From contig CALTCK010000006.1 in the NCBI GenBank assembly GCA_943842625.1, positions 116,093 to 180,092 on the forward strand: a stretch of 64,000 nt of DNA, written 5' to 3'. How positions within the stretch are numbered: position 1 is the stretch's first letter; each line of letters starts with the position of its first letter. The DNA is from an uncultured Flavobacteriaceae bacterium (GTDB lineage Bacteria; Bacteroidota; Bacteroidia; Flavobacteriales; Flavobacteriaceae). Positions 34,480 to 45,059 of the stretch are shown here, piece by piece. Both the position numbers and the translations under genes were made by a program. The notes beneath the pieces are model-generated. The model ran no database searches and was not told where the DNA came from. It worked only from the letters and a program-made list of their open reading frames with translations.

Positions 34480-36789
34480 TTGAAAAAGAAAAATTTATTT
34501 TACCTATTATTTTTTTTGCCCCTCATGGTAGCCTTTTCTCAGGAAGAGGCTACCTTTTTAGTTAAATTTAAAAACGAAAAAGCGTCAGTTGTCTTTAATA
34601 GCATTGAAAATATATATGATGTGAGATTTTCTTATCAAGATTCAATAATAAACAATAAGTTTATTTCTCTCGAAAAAAAGAAAAGGACCTTATCTGAGAT
34701 CATAGAGGAAATTGAAACTAACGGTACATTCAGTTTTGAAAAAATAAATCAACGCTACATCATTGTTAAAGAAAAAGAAAAAAATCTTAGCGGAGTTCAA
34801 ATTTTAGATAATATTTTAATAACTGGTTATCTAACAAAAGGGATTCAAAAAAATAAAGACGCTACATTTACAATAAAACCTAAAAAACTTGAAATTTTAC
34901 CGGGCTTAATCGAGGCAGATATTTTAGAAAGTATTCATTTATTGCCGGGAGTTGTGAGTCTTAATGAAACTGCTAGTGGTTTTGCTGTTAGGGGTGGTTC
35001 ATTGGATCAAAATAGAATTATTTGGGATGGTATAAACATGTATCATAAAGGACATTTATTCGGGATGTTATCTGCTTTTAATCCTAATAGTACTTCTGAA
35101 GTCGTATTTCATAATAAGGGAACCCATTCAAGATTTGGAGAGCGAGCTTCAAGTGTTATAAATATAGTATCCGGAAATTCTATTGCAAACAGATTTACTG
35201 TTGGAATGGGAGTTAACGGGATTAATGCAGATGTCTATTTAGAATCTCCATTAATAAAGGATAAACTAAGTTTGCAAGTAGCATTAAGAAGGAGTTACAC
35301 GGAATTATTTCAGTCTCCTTCTTTTACAAAAATTGCAAATAAAGTATTTCAAAATACTAAAATAGATAACATTGAAAATACGAACAATAAATTTTACTTC
35401 CTTGATTACAATATCAAATTAAATTTCAAATTAAATGAAAATAATAGTTTTTATGTAAGTACTATTTATATTGATAATTTCTTGGATTATTTAGTACGTG
35501 ACCAAGATTTAAATGATTCATATAACGATATTTTAGCAATAAATAACGACGGTTTTAGTTTCGGGTGGAATAAAAAGTGGACTCAAAATTTATCACAAAA
35601 CACACAACTTTTTTTGTCGAGATACAGTCTTGCTTATAACTTTATAAGTTCTAAGAATACTCAAATGGAATCAAATTTTGAAAAAAGAAATGAAATTTAT
35701 GATTCTGGCTTATCCACGGAATTTGAATTAGATTTTAATAAAAGTAAAAACTTGACGTTTGGCTATCAATATGTCTTAAAAGATGTAAGTTATTTATTTA
35801 AGGAAACCGCAGACCTTACAATCATTTTGGATCAAGATAAAACTATAGTTAGATCACATTCAGTATATCTTCAATACCTATATAAAAATCCAAAGTTATT
35901 TGATATAAGTTTAGGTTTGAGAGCGAATTATTATGAGGAACTTGATGCAGTAAGGGTCGAGCCAAGAATTTTACTATTTAAAAATATCTTTAAAAATTTA
36001 AAGATTCAATTATCTGGAGAAATAAAAAATCAGATAATAAGTGAAATAGATGAAACAGTTTTAAGTGATTTATCCTTAGAAAACAAATTGTGGCGATTAG
36101 CTGATGGAGAAACGTTTCCAATAATCAACAGTAAACAGGTTTCTTTTGGTTTCTTATATAAAAATAAAGGTTGGAGTACTGATATAGATACTTACTATAA
36201 AAAAATTAAAGGTAAAAATGCATTATCATTAGGTTTTTTAAATCCAAATGATAGTAGGTTTCATGAGGGTGAACAAAGTGTTTTAGGAGTTGATTTTTAC
36301 ATCAAAAAAGATTTTAAATTTATAAAAACATGGATTAGTTACTCATTTAATGATGTAATTAGTAATTATGAAGGTTTAAATAATAATGAAAATTTTATAT
36401 CCAGTATAAATATTAGACATTCTTTTACAACTTCTATAGCATACAAGTTGAAAAATTTTCAGATTGCATTGGCATGGAATTGGAGATCAGGAAAACCTTT
36501 TACAAAATCATATGTATCACCCAATGATCAATTTTACTATCTAGGAATAAATACGGAAAGGTTGCCATTTTATCATCGTTTAGATATTTCCTCAACCTAT
36601 AGTTTTAATTTTTCTAAAAAAAATAAATTGAAAGGAAAATTAGGGTTTTCAATAAGAAATATTTACAACCAAAAAAATCTCATTAGCCGAGAATATATAG
36701 GTAATAACAATTTAGAAAATTCCATACAAATTATCGATAAATATTCACTTGAAATTACACCTAATTTTCTTTTTAGGATAACTTACTAA
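34480..36789 (+). CDS. TonB-dependent receptor with N-terminal STN domain
   Basis: An outer-membrane transporter of 769 residues, TTG start. Signal peptide (LFYLLFFLPLMVAFSQ), then an STN signalling domain (about 25-95; LVKFKNEKASVVFNSIE, RYIIVKEK), a plug (ILESIHLLPGVVSLNETASG, GGSLDQNRIIWDGINMY) and a barrel ending in FRITY. The common carboxypeptidase-like domain is missing: STN joins the plug almost directly. STN receptors signal substrate binding to FecR, which fits the upstream sigma/FecR pair. The substrate is unknown. Confidence 0.92.
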   Translation: MKKKNLFYLLFFLPLMVAFSQEEATFLVKFKNEKASVVFNSIENIYDVRFSYQDSIINNKFISLEKKKRTLSEIIEEIETNGTFSFEKINQRYIIVKEKEKNLSGVQILDNILITGYLTKGIQKNKDATFTIKPKKLEILPGLIEADILESIHLLPGVVSLNETASGFAVRGGSLDQNRIIWDGINMYHKGHLFGMLSAFNPNSTSEVVFHNKGTHSRFGERASSVINIVSGNSIANRFTVGMGVNGINADVYLESPLIKDKLSLQVALRRSYTELFQSPSFTKIANKVFQNTKIDNIENTNNKFYFLDYNIKLNFKLNENNSFYVSTIYIDNFLDYLVRDQDLNDSYNDILAINNDGFSFGWNKKWTQNLSQNTQLFLSRYSLAYNFISSKNTQMESNFEKRNEIYDSGLSTEFELDFNKSKNLTFGYQYVLKDVSYLFKETADLTIILDQDKTIVRSHSVYLQYLYKNPKLFDISLGLRANYYEELDAVRVEPRILLFKNIFKNLKIQLSGEIKNQIISEIDETVLSDLSLENKLWRLADGETFPIINSKQVSFGFLYKNKGWSTDIDTYYKKIKGKNALSLGFLNPNDSRFHEGEQSVLGVDFYIKKDFKFIKTWISYSFNDVISNYEGLNNNENFISSINIRHSFTTSIAYKLKNFQIALAWNWRSGKPFTKSYVSPNDQFYYLGINTERLPFYHRLDISSTYSFNFSKKNKLKGKLGFSIRNIYNQKNLISREYIGNNNLENSIQIIDKYSLEITPNFLFRITY

Positions 36790-36869
36790 GATGGATACCT
36801 TATTCAAAAAATATAATATAATTCTTTTTTTAAAAGGACTAAATTTTTATGTCTAACTATAGGGTACTA

Positions 36870-37376
36870 TTAAATGCTATGAACTACTTTTAGAGCTTCT
36901 TTATAATTTGGTTCTTGGCCAATTTCTGGTACTTGCTCACTGTACACAATCACTCTCTTTTTATTTAAAACAATAACACATCTAGAAAGTAAACCATCAA
37001 ATGCTCCATTTGTTAATAATAATCCATAATTTTTGCCAAACTCAGCATTTTTAAAATCAGAAAGCATGATAACATTTTCCAATCCTTCTGCTGCGCAAAA
37101 TTGATCTTGCCTAAATGGTAAATCTCTTGAAATGCATAACAATTTAGTGTTTTCGATCTCTGAAGCTATTTTGTTAAAAGCTCTTACGGAAGCAGAGCAA
37201 ACCCCAGTATCCACACTTGGAAAAATATTTAGAACCAAATTAGTCTCTGGAAAGTCTGATAATGTCTTATTAACTAAATCAACTCCTACTAGGTTAAAGT
37301 CTTTTGCTGTAGATCCAATTTCGGGTAAATTACCAGAGGTTGTTACTGGTTTTCCTCCTAAAGTTATTGATGCCAT
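36870..37376 (-). CDS. tpx: thiol peroxidase
   Basis: This 168-residue atypical 2-Cys peroxiredoxin reduces hydrogen and lipid peroxides with thioredoxin. Peroxidatic Cys is in SVDTGVCSASVRAFN and resolving Cys in RDLPFRQDQFCAAEGLENV. Start at the ATG giving MASITLGGKPVTTSGNLPE, the family's usual N-terminus; a longer upstream frame is not needed. Divergent from katG across 169 bases. Confidence 0.95.
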   Translation of the reverse strand: MASITLGGKPVTTSGNLPEIGSTAKDFNLVGVDLVNKTLSDFPETNLVLNIFPSVDTGVCSASVRAFNKIASEIENTKLLCISRDLPFRQDQFCAAEGLENVIMLSDFKNAEFGKNYGLLLTNGAFDGLLSRCVIVLNKKRVIVYSEQVPEIGQEPNYKEALKVVHSI

Positions 37377-37545
37377 ATAAATTAGTTTAATTATTTTTTG
37401 TAAAAATAAAGTTTTCGTACACATATAAAAGTGTTTTATAGAATATGTTGAATAAGTAAACCTTATTTAATCATTAGTATAATCAATTTTGATTATGCTC
37501 ATTAAAATAGTAATTTTAAATTTTAATAAATATAAAAAAATAAAA

Positions 37546-39741
37546 ATGGATTATAATAATGGCGACGCAGGTCAATGCCCTTTTTTAAGTGGGGATCAAA
37601 AAAAAACAGCAGGTCGTGGTACTAGTAACCGTGACTGGTGGCCTAATGAATTAAAATTAAATATCTTACGACAAAATGCTCCAAAGTCAAATCCAATGGG
37701 AGAAAACTTTGATTATACAAAGGCATTTAATAGTGTTGATTTTTCTACTTTAAAAAAAGATGTAATTGATTTGATGACCGATTCTCAGGATTGGTGGCCT
37801 GCAGATTATGGTCATTACGGAGGATTTATGATTCGTATGGCATGGCATAGTGCAGGAACCTATCGTGTTGGAGATGGAAGAGGAGGAGCAGGTTCAGGAA
37901 CACATCGATTTGCGCCTTTAAATAGTTGGCCAGATAATACAAACTTAGATAAAGCAAGATTATTATTATGGCCAGTTAAAAAGAAATATGGAAATAAAAT
38001 CTCATGGGCAGATTTAATGATACTCGCTGGAAACTGTGCTCTTGAATCTATGGGATTCCCAACTTTTGGTTTTGCAGGAGGTCGAGAAGACGTATGGGAA
38101 CCAGAACAAGATATATATTGGGGAAGTGAGACAGGTTGGCTGGATAATGACAAACGTTATGATACTAGTGATGGTGATTTAGAAGGTCATTTAGGTGCTG
38201 TACACATGGGATTAATCTACGTAAACCCTGAAGGACCAAACGGAAATCCTGATCCATTAAAATCAGCTCATGATATAAGAATTACATTTGGTCGTATGGC
38301 TATGAATGATGAAGAAACTGTTGCTTTAGTAGCTGGGGGTCATACCTTTGGTAAGGCTCATGGTGCTGCAGATCCTGATAAATATGTTGGTTCTGAACCG
38401 CATGGAGCTTCGATTGAAGAAATGAGTACAGGTTGGAAAAATACATTTAAATCAGGTGTTTTAGATAATGCAATTACTAGTGGGATTGAAGGCCCTTGGA
38501 CACCACATCCAACACGTTGGGATAATGAATATTTTGATGTCCTTTTAAATTACGATTGGGAATTGACAAAAAGCCCAGCTGGAGCTCATCAATGGACTCC
38601 TACTTCAGGTTCGAATGCAAAAATGGCCCCAAATGCAGGTAATCCAAATGGTAAACAAGCATTAATGATGACCACAGCAGATATGGCTTTAAAAATAGAT
38701 TCAGGATTTTTAGAGATATCTAAACGTTTTAATAAAGATCATAAAGCTTTTGAAGATGCTTTTGCTCGTGCTTGGTTTAAATTAACGCATCGCGATATGG
38801 GACCAATTCAACGTTATTTAGGCCCTGAGGTTCCCAAGGAAGAATTGTTGTGGCAGGATCCAATTCCAACTGTTGATTATAAATTAAGTGATGCAGATGT
38901 TGAACCTTTAAAGAAAATGATTTTATCTTCTGGGTTATCAGTATCCCAATTAGTTACTACCGCATGGGCTTCGGCTTCCACATTTAGAGGTTCTGATAAG
39001 CGTGGTGGAGCAAATGGTGGTCGTTTACGTCTAGAACCACAAAGAAGTTGGGAGGTAAATAACCCTACTGAACTAAACAAAGTATTACAGGCATTAGAAG
39101 GTATCCAAAAGAATTTTGAAGGTACAATATCAATGGCAGATTTAATTGTGTTAGCTGGCAATACTGGTATTGAAGAAGCTGCAAAAAATGCAGGCTTTAA
39201 CGTGAGTGTTCCTTTTACTCAAGGTAGAGGAGATGCTTCTCAGGAACAAACTGATATAGAATCATTTGGATATTTAGAACCTTTAGCAGATGGGTTTAGA
39301 AATTATATGAATTCCAAATTAAAAGTAGCAGATGAGGATTTATTGATAGATCGAGCAAACTTATTAACACTTTCAATTCCTGAAATGACTGTTTTAGTTG
39401 GCGGATTACGTGTATTAGGAGCAAATTATGATGGATCTGATTATGGTGTGTTTACAGATCATGTTGGAAGCCTTACCAATGATTTCTTTACAAATATTCT
39501 TGATTTTACATACACGTGGAGTTCAACTTCAGAAGATAATAATTTATTTGAAGGACGCAACCGTAGGACTGGTGAAATAAATTTTAAAGGTACGCGAGCA
39601 GATTTAATATTTGGTTCAAATACAGAATTAAGAGCTGTTTGTGAAGTCTATGGTGCTAATGATGGTAAACAAAGATTTGTAGATGATTTTGTGTCTGCTT
39701 GGAATAAAGTAATGAATCTAGATCGTTTTGATTTAATTTAG
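37546..39741 (+). CDS. katG: catalase-peroxidase KatG
   Basis: This 731-residue haem enzyme removes hydrogen peroxide. The distal site is [13 protein letters not shown], the Tyr of the Met-Tyr-Trp adduct lies in [15 protein letters not shown] and the Met in [12 protein letters not shown]. The proximal His motif is [16 protein letters not shown]. The second, catalytically silent half of the fused protein is present ([17 protein letters not shown] onward). Start at the ATG of [13 protein letters not shown]. Flanked by tpx and an ankyrin gene. Confidence 0.97.
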   Translation: MDYNNGDAGQCPFLSGDQKKTAGRGTSNRDWWPNELKLNILRQNAPKSNPMGENFDYTKAFNSVDFSTLKKDVIDLMTDSQDWWPADYGHYGGFMIRMAWHSAGTYRVGDGRGGAGSGTHRFAPLNSWPDNTNLDKARLLLWPVKKKYGNKISWADLMILAGNCALESMGFPTFGFAGGREDVWEPEQDIYWGSETGWLDNDKRYDTSDGDLEGHLGAVHMGLIYVNPEGPNGNPDPLKSAHDIRITFGRMAMNDEETVALVAGGHTFGKAHGAADPDKYVGSEPHGASIEEMSTGWKNTFKSGVLDNAITSGIEGPWTPHPTRWDNEYFDVLLNYDWELTKSPAGAHQWTPTSGSNAKMAPNAGNPNGKQALMMTTADMALKIDSGFLEISKRFNKDHKAFEDAFARAWFKLTHRDMGPIQRYLGPEVPKEELLWQDPIPTVDYKLSDADVEPLKKMILSSGLSVSQLVTTAWASASTFRGSDKRGGANGGRLRLEPQRSWEVNNPTELNKVLQALEGIQKNFEGTISMADLIVLAGNTGIEEAAKNAGFNVSVPFTQGRGDASQEQTDIESFGYLEPLADGFRNYMNSKLKVADEDLLIDRANLLTLSIPEMTVLVGGLRVLGANYDGSDYGVFTDHVGSLTNDFFTNILDFTYTWSSTSEDNNLFEGRNRRTGEINFKGTRADLIFGSNTELRAVCEVYGANDGKQRFVDDFVSAWNKVMNLDRFDLI

Positions 39742-39810
39742 AGTTTAGTTATTTTAAAGATTAAAAAAGTAGTAAATGAGATATATCCATTTTTTTTATA
39801 AAAAACAATA

Positions 39811-40281
39811 ATGACAGAAATTGATTCACTTTTTGAGTCGATAAGAACCAGAGATCAAGACCAGCTTAAAACATTAATAAACAAAAACCCTAAATTGGTT
39901 AATGCTAAACACTCTCAGGGGTTTACACCATTAATTTTTGCAAGCTATTTCGATAATTTTGATGCATCAAAATTTCTAATAGCTAACAAATCTGAAATTG
40001 ATGCAAAGGATAATACTGGAAATACAGCGTTAATTGGTGTCTGCTTTAAAGGCAATGAAAAATTAGCAACTTTATTGATTGACAAAGGCTCAGATATAAA
40101 TGCAAAAAATAATATGGGGACAACTCCATTAATTTTTGCTACAATGTATAATAAAGAATACATAATTAAATTACTCTTGAATAGAGATGCTGATAAAACA
40201 ATCAAAGACAATCAAGGAAAAACAGCCTATACGCATGCTTTAGAAAAAGGATTTAATAATTTATTAAAATTATTGAAATAG
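39811..40281 (+). CDS. ankyrin-repeat protein beside katG
   Basis: A 156-residue soluble protein made of four ankyrin repeats (QGFTPLIFASYFDNFDASKF, TGNTALIGVCFKGNEKLATL, MGTTPLIFATMYNKEYIIKL, QGKTAYTHALEKGFNNLLKL). Ankyrin proteins encoded downstream of catalase genes (AnkB of Pseudomonas) support catalase activity, so a similar accessory role is inferred. It starts 69 bases after katG and is probably co-transcribed. Confidence 0.88.
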   Translation: MTEIDSLFESIRTRDQDQLKTLINKNPKLVNAKHSQGFTPLIFASYFDNFDASKFLIANKSEIDAKDNTGNTALIGVCFKGNEKLATLLIDKGSDINAKNNMGTTPLIFATMYNKEYIIKLLLNRDADKTIKDNQGKTAYTHALEKGFNNLLKLLK

Positions 40282-40298
40282 AGATTAAAAAAACTAAT

Positions 40299-41774
40299 TC
40301 AATCTAAGTGGTTTTTTAATTGTCTGATTTTAATATTTAATGCTGCAAAAAGTAGGGTAGTAAATGGACTTAGCCAATTGAAAATTGCATACAAAAAGTA
40401 GTCAGCAACACTAACTCCTAGAACACCTGACTGATAGGCACCACATGTATTCCAAGGAATTAAAACAGAAGTAACTGTACCGGAATCTTCTAGGGTTCTG
40501 CTTAAGTTTTCTGGAGCCAAACCTCTATTTTTAAATGCTTTTTTGAACATTTTACCAGGGATTACAATGGCTAAATATTGGTCACTTGCAATTGTATTTA
40601 AGCCTAAACAACTTATAACAGTACTTGCGAATAATCCAAAAATTGAAGATGCTAGTGATAATAATACTTGAGTTATTTTAGATAATGCACCGATAGCATC
40701 CATTGTCCCTCCAAAAACCATGGCACAAATAATTAAATATATGGTCCAAAGCATTCCTTTCATACCTCCGGCAGTGAATAAGTCATTTAATTTTTCATTA
40801 GAGGTTAAAATTTGAGTATCTGTGAATATGGAATTTATGATAGCATAAAAGTTAGATGATGCAATATTTTCAAGTATTTTAGGTTGAAAAATAGCAGCAA
40901 ATATGGCAGCTAAACATACACCAACCCCCAAAGCAATAAGGGGCTTTGTTTTTCTTAAAATTAAAGCAATTACAGCAAGGGGCACACAAAATAACCAGGG
41001 TGTAATATCAAAAGTTTCCCTAATGGATATTAACAAACTACTAATATCCGTATTTCCAGTAGTTTCAATATTCAGACTAATGACTGAAAATACGATTATT
41101 GTTATTATTATTGTTGGTCCAGTAGTTAAAGACATATAACGAATATGAGTAAATAAATCAGTACCAGCCATAGCAGGTGCTAGATTCGTAGTGTCACTTA
41201 AAGGAGACATTTTATCTCCAAAATAAGCTCCAGATATTACGGCACCTGCAACCATGCCTAAAGATATTCCTAGCGCGCCACCTATTCCAATCAATGCTAT
41301 ACCAACGGTTGCAGAGGTAGTCCAAGAACTTCCTGTTGAAATTGATATAATAGCAGCGATAACTACGCAAGCCGGCAGAAATATTAAAGGATTTAGTACT
41401 TGAAGACCATAATAAACCATTGCAGGAATAATACCACTTATTAACCACGTACCCGCCAACGCTCCCACTAACAACAAAATCATTATTGGAATAAATACAC
41501 TTTTTAAATTCTCACCTATTTCAATGAACATTATTTTTAATGGCACTTTATTATAAATACCCATGATTGCAGCAATACCACCACCTATTAATAAGATAAA
41601 TTGATTGGTGTAAGCACCCATCCATTCTTGACCTTCTACAAAGAAAATATTATATGCAAGTAAGATCATCAATAATACCACCGGGATTAGAGAACTCCAA
41701 AAAGAAAGTTCCTTGTTAACTAAAATTTTTTGTTCTTCAAATTGGATTTTAGAGCTATTTTTTTTGTCTTGCAT
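40299..41774 (-). CDS. nhaC: Na+/H+ antiporter NhaC family
   Basis: An inner-membrane antiporter of 491 residues with about eleven hydrophobic segments. Family marks are STGSSWTTSATVGIALIGIG, GAYFGDKMSPLSDTTNLAPA and ISCLGLNTIASDQYLAIVIPGKMF. It exports Na+ in exchange for H+, or sodium plus an organic acid in some relatives. It could use the proton gradient made by proteorhodopsin or respiration. It is divergent from the large T9SS protein gene; the 275 bases between hold no recognised feature. Confidence 0.92.
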   Translation of the reverse strand: MQDKKNSSKIQFEEQKILVNKELSFWSSLIPVVLLMILLAYNIFFVEGQEWMGAYTNQFILLIGGGIAAIMGIYNKVPLKIMFIEIGENLKSVFIPIMILLLVGALAGTWLISGIIPAMVYYGLQVLNPLIFLPACVVIAAIISISTGSSWTTSATVGIALIGIGGALGISLGMVAGAVISGAYFGDKMSPLSDTTNLAPAMAGTDLFTHIRYMSLTTGPTIIITIIVFSVISLNIETTGNTDISSLLISIRETFDITPWLFCVPLAVIALILRKTKPLIALGVGVCLAAIFAAIFQPKILENIASSNFYAIINSIFTDTQILTSNEKLNDLFTAGGMKGMLWTIYLIICAMVFGGTMDAIGALSKITQVLLSLASSIFGLFASTVISCLGLNTIASDQYLAIVIPGKMFKKAFKNRGLAPENLSRTLEDSGTVTSVLIPWNTCGAYQSGVLGVSVADYFLYAIFNWLSPFTTLLFAALNIKIRQLKNHLD

Positions 41775-42049
41775 ATTTTTATTTTTATTGATGTAATGTT
41801 ACGATTTTGAATAGAAGTTTGCAAGTGCTATTTCATAGATATCACTTTTAAATTGTCTTAAAATAATTTAGCCTACTTAGAAGATTTTTAAAATTACACA
41901 TACATACAAAATAAATATTTTTTTTATTAAAATGTTATACTAATGCAATCAAATAATTGTTTTGTACAATTAAAGGTTATAATAATCTTAAAATAAAAAA
42001 AAATTGAAAGAAATTAACTAATTTTACAAATCAAATAATACTATATCTT

Positions 42050-44993
42050 ATGAAAACTAAAAAATTACTTTTTTTGGCAACTATTTTTTTCTCTTTTAAT
42101 TTAGTTGCACAAAATTTACATCAGCCATCAGGTACAATTACAGGTACTTTTATGGGAACTACAGGAAATTTAAAAGATTACCCATTGTACGATGTCAATA
42201 ATTACAACCCAGATTCTTCAATTATAGTTCCCCAACAGGTGAATGTTCTACCCCAAGAAGAAAATACAACAACTTCTCCAACAATAATTCAAAATCTTCA
42301 AACTGAGCCGGGAGGTATTTCTGCGTTACCAATATTACAAAACTTTCAAGGATCTAACCAAGGTCAATCAGGTTACTTACCACCAGATCCAACTGGAGCA
42401 GTCGGACCTGACCACTATGTTCATTCTGTAAACTCAATTGTAAAAATATTTGACAAAACAGGTAACTTAGAATATGGTCCAGTAAGTTTAGGTGGTTTTT
42501 TAGGAATATCTTCCAATAATGGTGATCCAATTGTAATGTATGATCAATTAGCAGATCGTTGGTTCGTTAGTGAATTTGGAAGTTTAGGAAGTGATTTAGG
42601 ATTAGCAGTTGGAGTTTCTGTTACAAACGATCCTACTGGTGCATACAATGTATATCAATTTGATATGGGGTCTTTCCCAGATTATCCTCATTATGGATTG
42701 TGGCATGACGGATACTATGGTACAGCCAACTATTCAAATCAGGGAGAAACTGCAGCATTTGTGATGGAACGAGATGTTATTTTAGCGGGTGGTGCAGATC
42801 CAAAAGTAGTTTTGTTTGATTTACCTGAGGTAGTTTCAAACCCGTTAAATGTAAAGAGTGCTGAACCAGCAAATCTTTTGGGTACCGAAATAGATACTAA
42901 TTTACCGGGATACATTACTTATTTGCAAGATGACGGATGGGCTAGTGCAATAACTTATGATCATTTAAAAGTTTGGGAAATTGATATGGATTGGAATAAT
43001 GTAAATAATTCAACTATATCTGACCCATTGGAGATTCCCACAGATCCATTTGATGCAGGAGAAGTATTTGGGGATGGCAATGGAGCCATAAAACAACCTG
43101 GAACAAGTCAAAGACTCTCTGGACACGGAGGAATTGTCTCTTTTGCAGCAAATTATCGACCCTTTGAGGACCACAATTCTTGGTTAATTACCTTCAACAC
43201 ATTCATAGATGCTAATGAGGTAGGAGGAATTCGTTGGATAGAACTAAGAAACGATGATTTTGCCCCCTGGGAGATATTTCAAGAAGGTACTTACTCTATT
43301 GCTGATGGGCATAGTCGCTTAATGAGTACTTCTGCAATGGATGCAGAAGGTAATATTGCATTAGCTTATACAACCGCAAGTGAAAATTTAAAGGTATCGT
43401 TAAGATACACTGGGCGTTTCGATGGTGATCCGCTTGGTCAAATGACACTAGATGAGACTGTAATATTTAATGGAAATGGAGTAAGAACTAACAATAATAG
43501 GTATGGTGATTATGCGCACATGACTTTAGATCCTGATAACTTTACATTTTGGACTACCGCAGATTATTTTCAATCAAACAACTATTGGGCAACTCGAATA
43601 GCATCTTTTAGAGTATTTGGACCCTTCGCAAATGATGTTGGTGTAAGTGCTTTAAATGAGCCACTTAATGGAATTTTATCAAATTCTGAAACGGTTGATA
43701 TTAGTATAAGAAACTATAGTTTAGATCCCGTAAGTAATATTCCTGTTGAACTAAGAGTCGATGGTGATTTAATAGCATCAGAAACTTTTAATGGTACAAT
43801 CAATCCTAATGAAGCGGTAAATTACGAGTTTTCTCAGACTGTAGATTTATCTAATCAAGGTCAAACTTATGTTATAGAAGCTAAAACAAATTTCAGTGGT
43901 GATGGTTATGAACCTAATGATAACTTTGTTAAACAAGTCAAGCATTTGCTACCAAATGATGTAGGGGTTTATGAGATTGTATCTCCACAATCAGGGCAAA
44001 ATTTAGCTAACGAATCAATAACGGTAAAATTAAAAAATTATGGAGCAGCTTCACAATCAGGATTCGATGTTCAATATATATTAGATTCAGGATCGCCAGT
44101 TATTCAGTCATTTGACGGTACTATTGGTTCAGAAGAAGTTATTAGTTTTACTTTTGATGTTGAAGGTGATTTTAGCGATATTATCACACACACTCTTAGT
44201 GTAACTACTTTACTTAGTGGTGACCAATTGACCGATAATGATGAAATTTCTGTTGTTGTAGAAAATTTACTTTGTCTACCTGAAAGTAATTGTACCGTAG
44301 GACACGGTTTTGATGTTTTTGAAATAGCTGGCATCAATAATGATTCGGATTGTAATGAAGAAGGATATTCAAATTTCACTAACTTAATCGCTAACCTAGA
44401 ACCCGGTAGTACAAATAGTCTTAACAGTTACATCAAATTATGGAAATCAATATATAAAAGTATGGATTGATTTTAATGACGATTTTCAATTAACTTCAGA
44501 CGAAGTAGTGGTAGATAATTATCATTTTGCTGCTGGTCAAGGTTCTGGTAATTTTACAGAAACTTTTGATTTGGTGATTCCAGCTGGAGCAATTGTTGGA
44601 GAGCATCTAATGAGAGCAAGAGCAAGTGGTGTTGGAGAAATAACTGATGATTCATGTCAAGAAATTCTTTTTGGTGAGACAGAAGATTACACTGCAAATA
44701 TTGGTTCCCTTGGAGTAGAGGATTATGAGATTAATAATTCAGAGATAATTATAACCACACTTGCAGATAATCAATTTGAGGCTATTTTAAAAACAGATTT
44801 TGATGGAGAATTATTTCTAGCCGTCTATAATAGTCTAGGGCAAAGAGTAGGGTTTAGTAAAAGAGTTCCTAGACAAGGAAATGCCTACAAAATAACAATA
44901 GATATGTCTAACATGTCTCAAGGAGTCTATTTTGTAAGAATGGGTGGCCAAACCACTACCGCATATAAAACAGGCAGAATCATTGTAAAATAA
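42050..44993 (+). pseudogene. large T9SS-secreted protein with GEVED domain, interrupted by a frameshift
   Basis: Two frames (42050-44470 and 44508-44993) encode one secreted protein of about 980 residues. Order: signal peptide (LLFLATIFFSFNLVAQ), a beta-propeller-like N-terminal region (PPDPTGAVGPDHYVHSVNS, DPIVMYDQLADRWF), CARDB-like repeats (about 545-740; NDVGVSALNEPLNGILSNSE, NDVGVYEIVSPQSGQNL), a GEVED domain and a T9SS sorting domain (MSQGVYFVRMGG). The break is inside GEVED at 44421-44424: CTTAACAGTT should be CTTACAGTT, after which the frame reads VWIDFNDDFQLTSDE as expected. One extra A, so a real null or a sequence error. Confidence 0.9.
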
Positions 44994-45010
44994 TTTTAAT
45001 CTTAAATAAT

Positions 45011-45040
45011 AAAAAAAGCCTGTATATACAGGCTTTTTTT
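45011..45040. terminator. bidirectional terminator
   Basis: AAAAAAAGCCTGT/ACAGGCTTTTTTT with an ATAT loop. It sits between the convergent T9SS-protein and methionine gamma-lyase genes and can serve both. Confidence 0.9.
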
Positions 45041-45059
45041 ATTGAATATTAATGGATTT

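Noticed and set aside
41775..42049. Possible small RNA or gene in the 275-base spacer between nhaC and the T9SS protein
   Set aside because: Only a weak AATTGT/ACAATT inverted repeat is present; no ORF, terminator or clear promoter pair supports a transcript.
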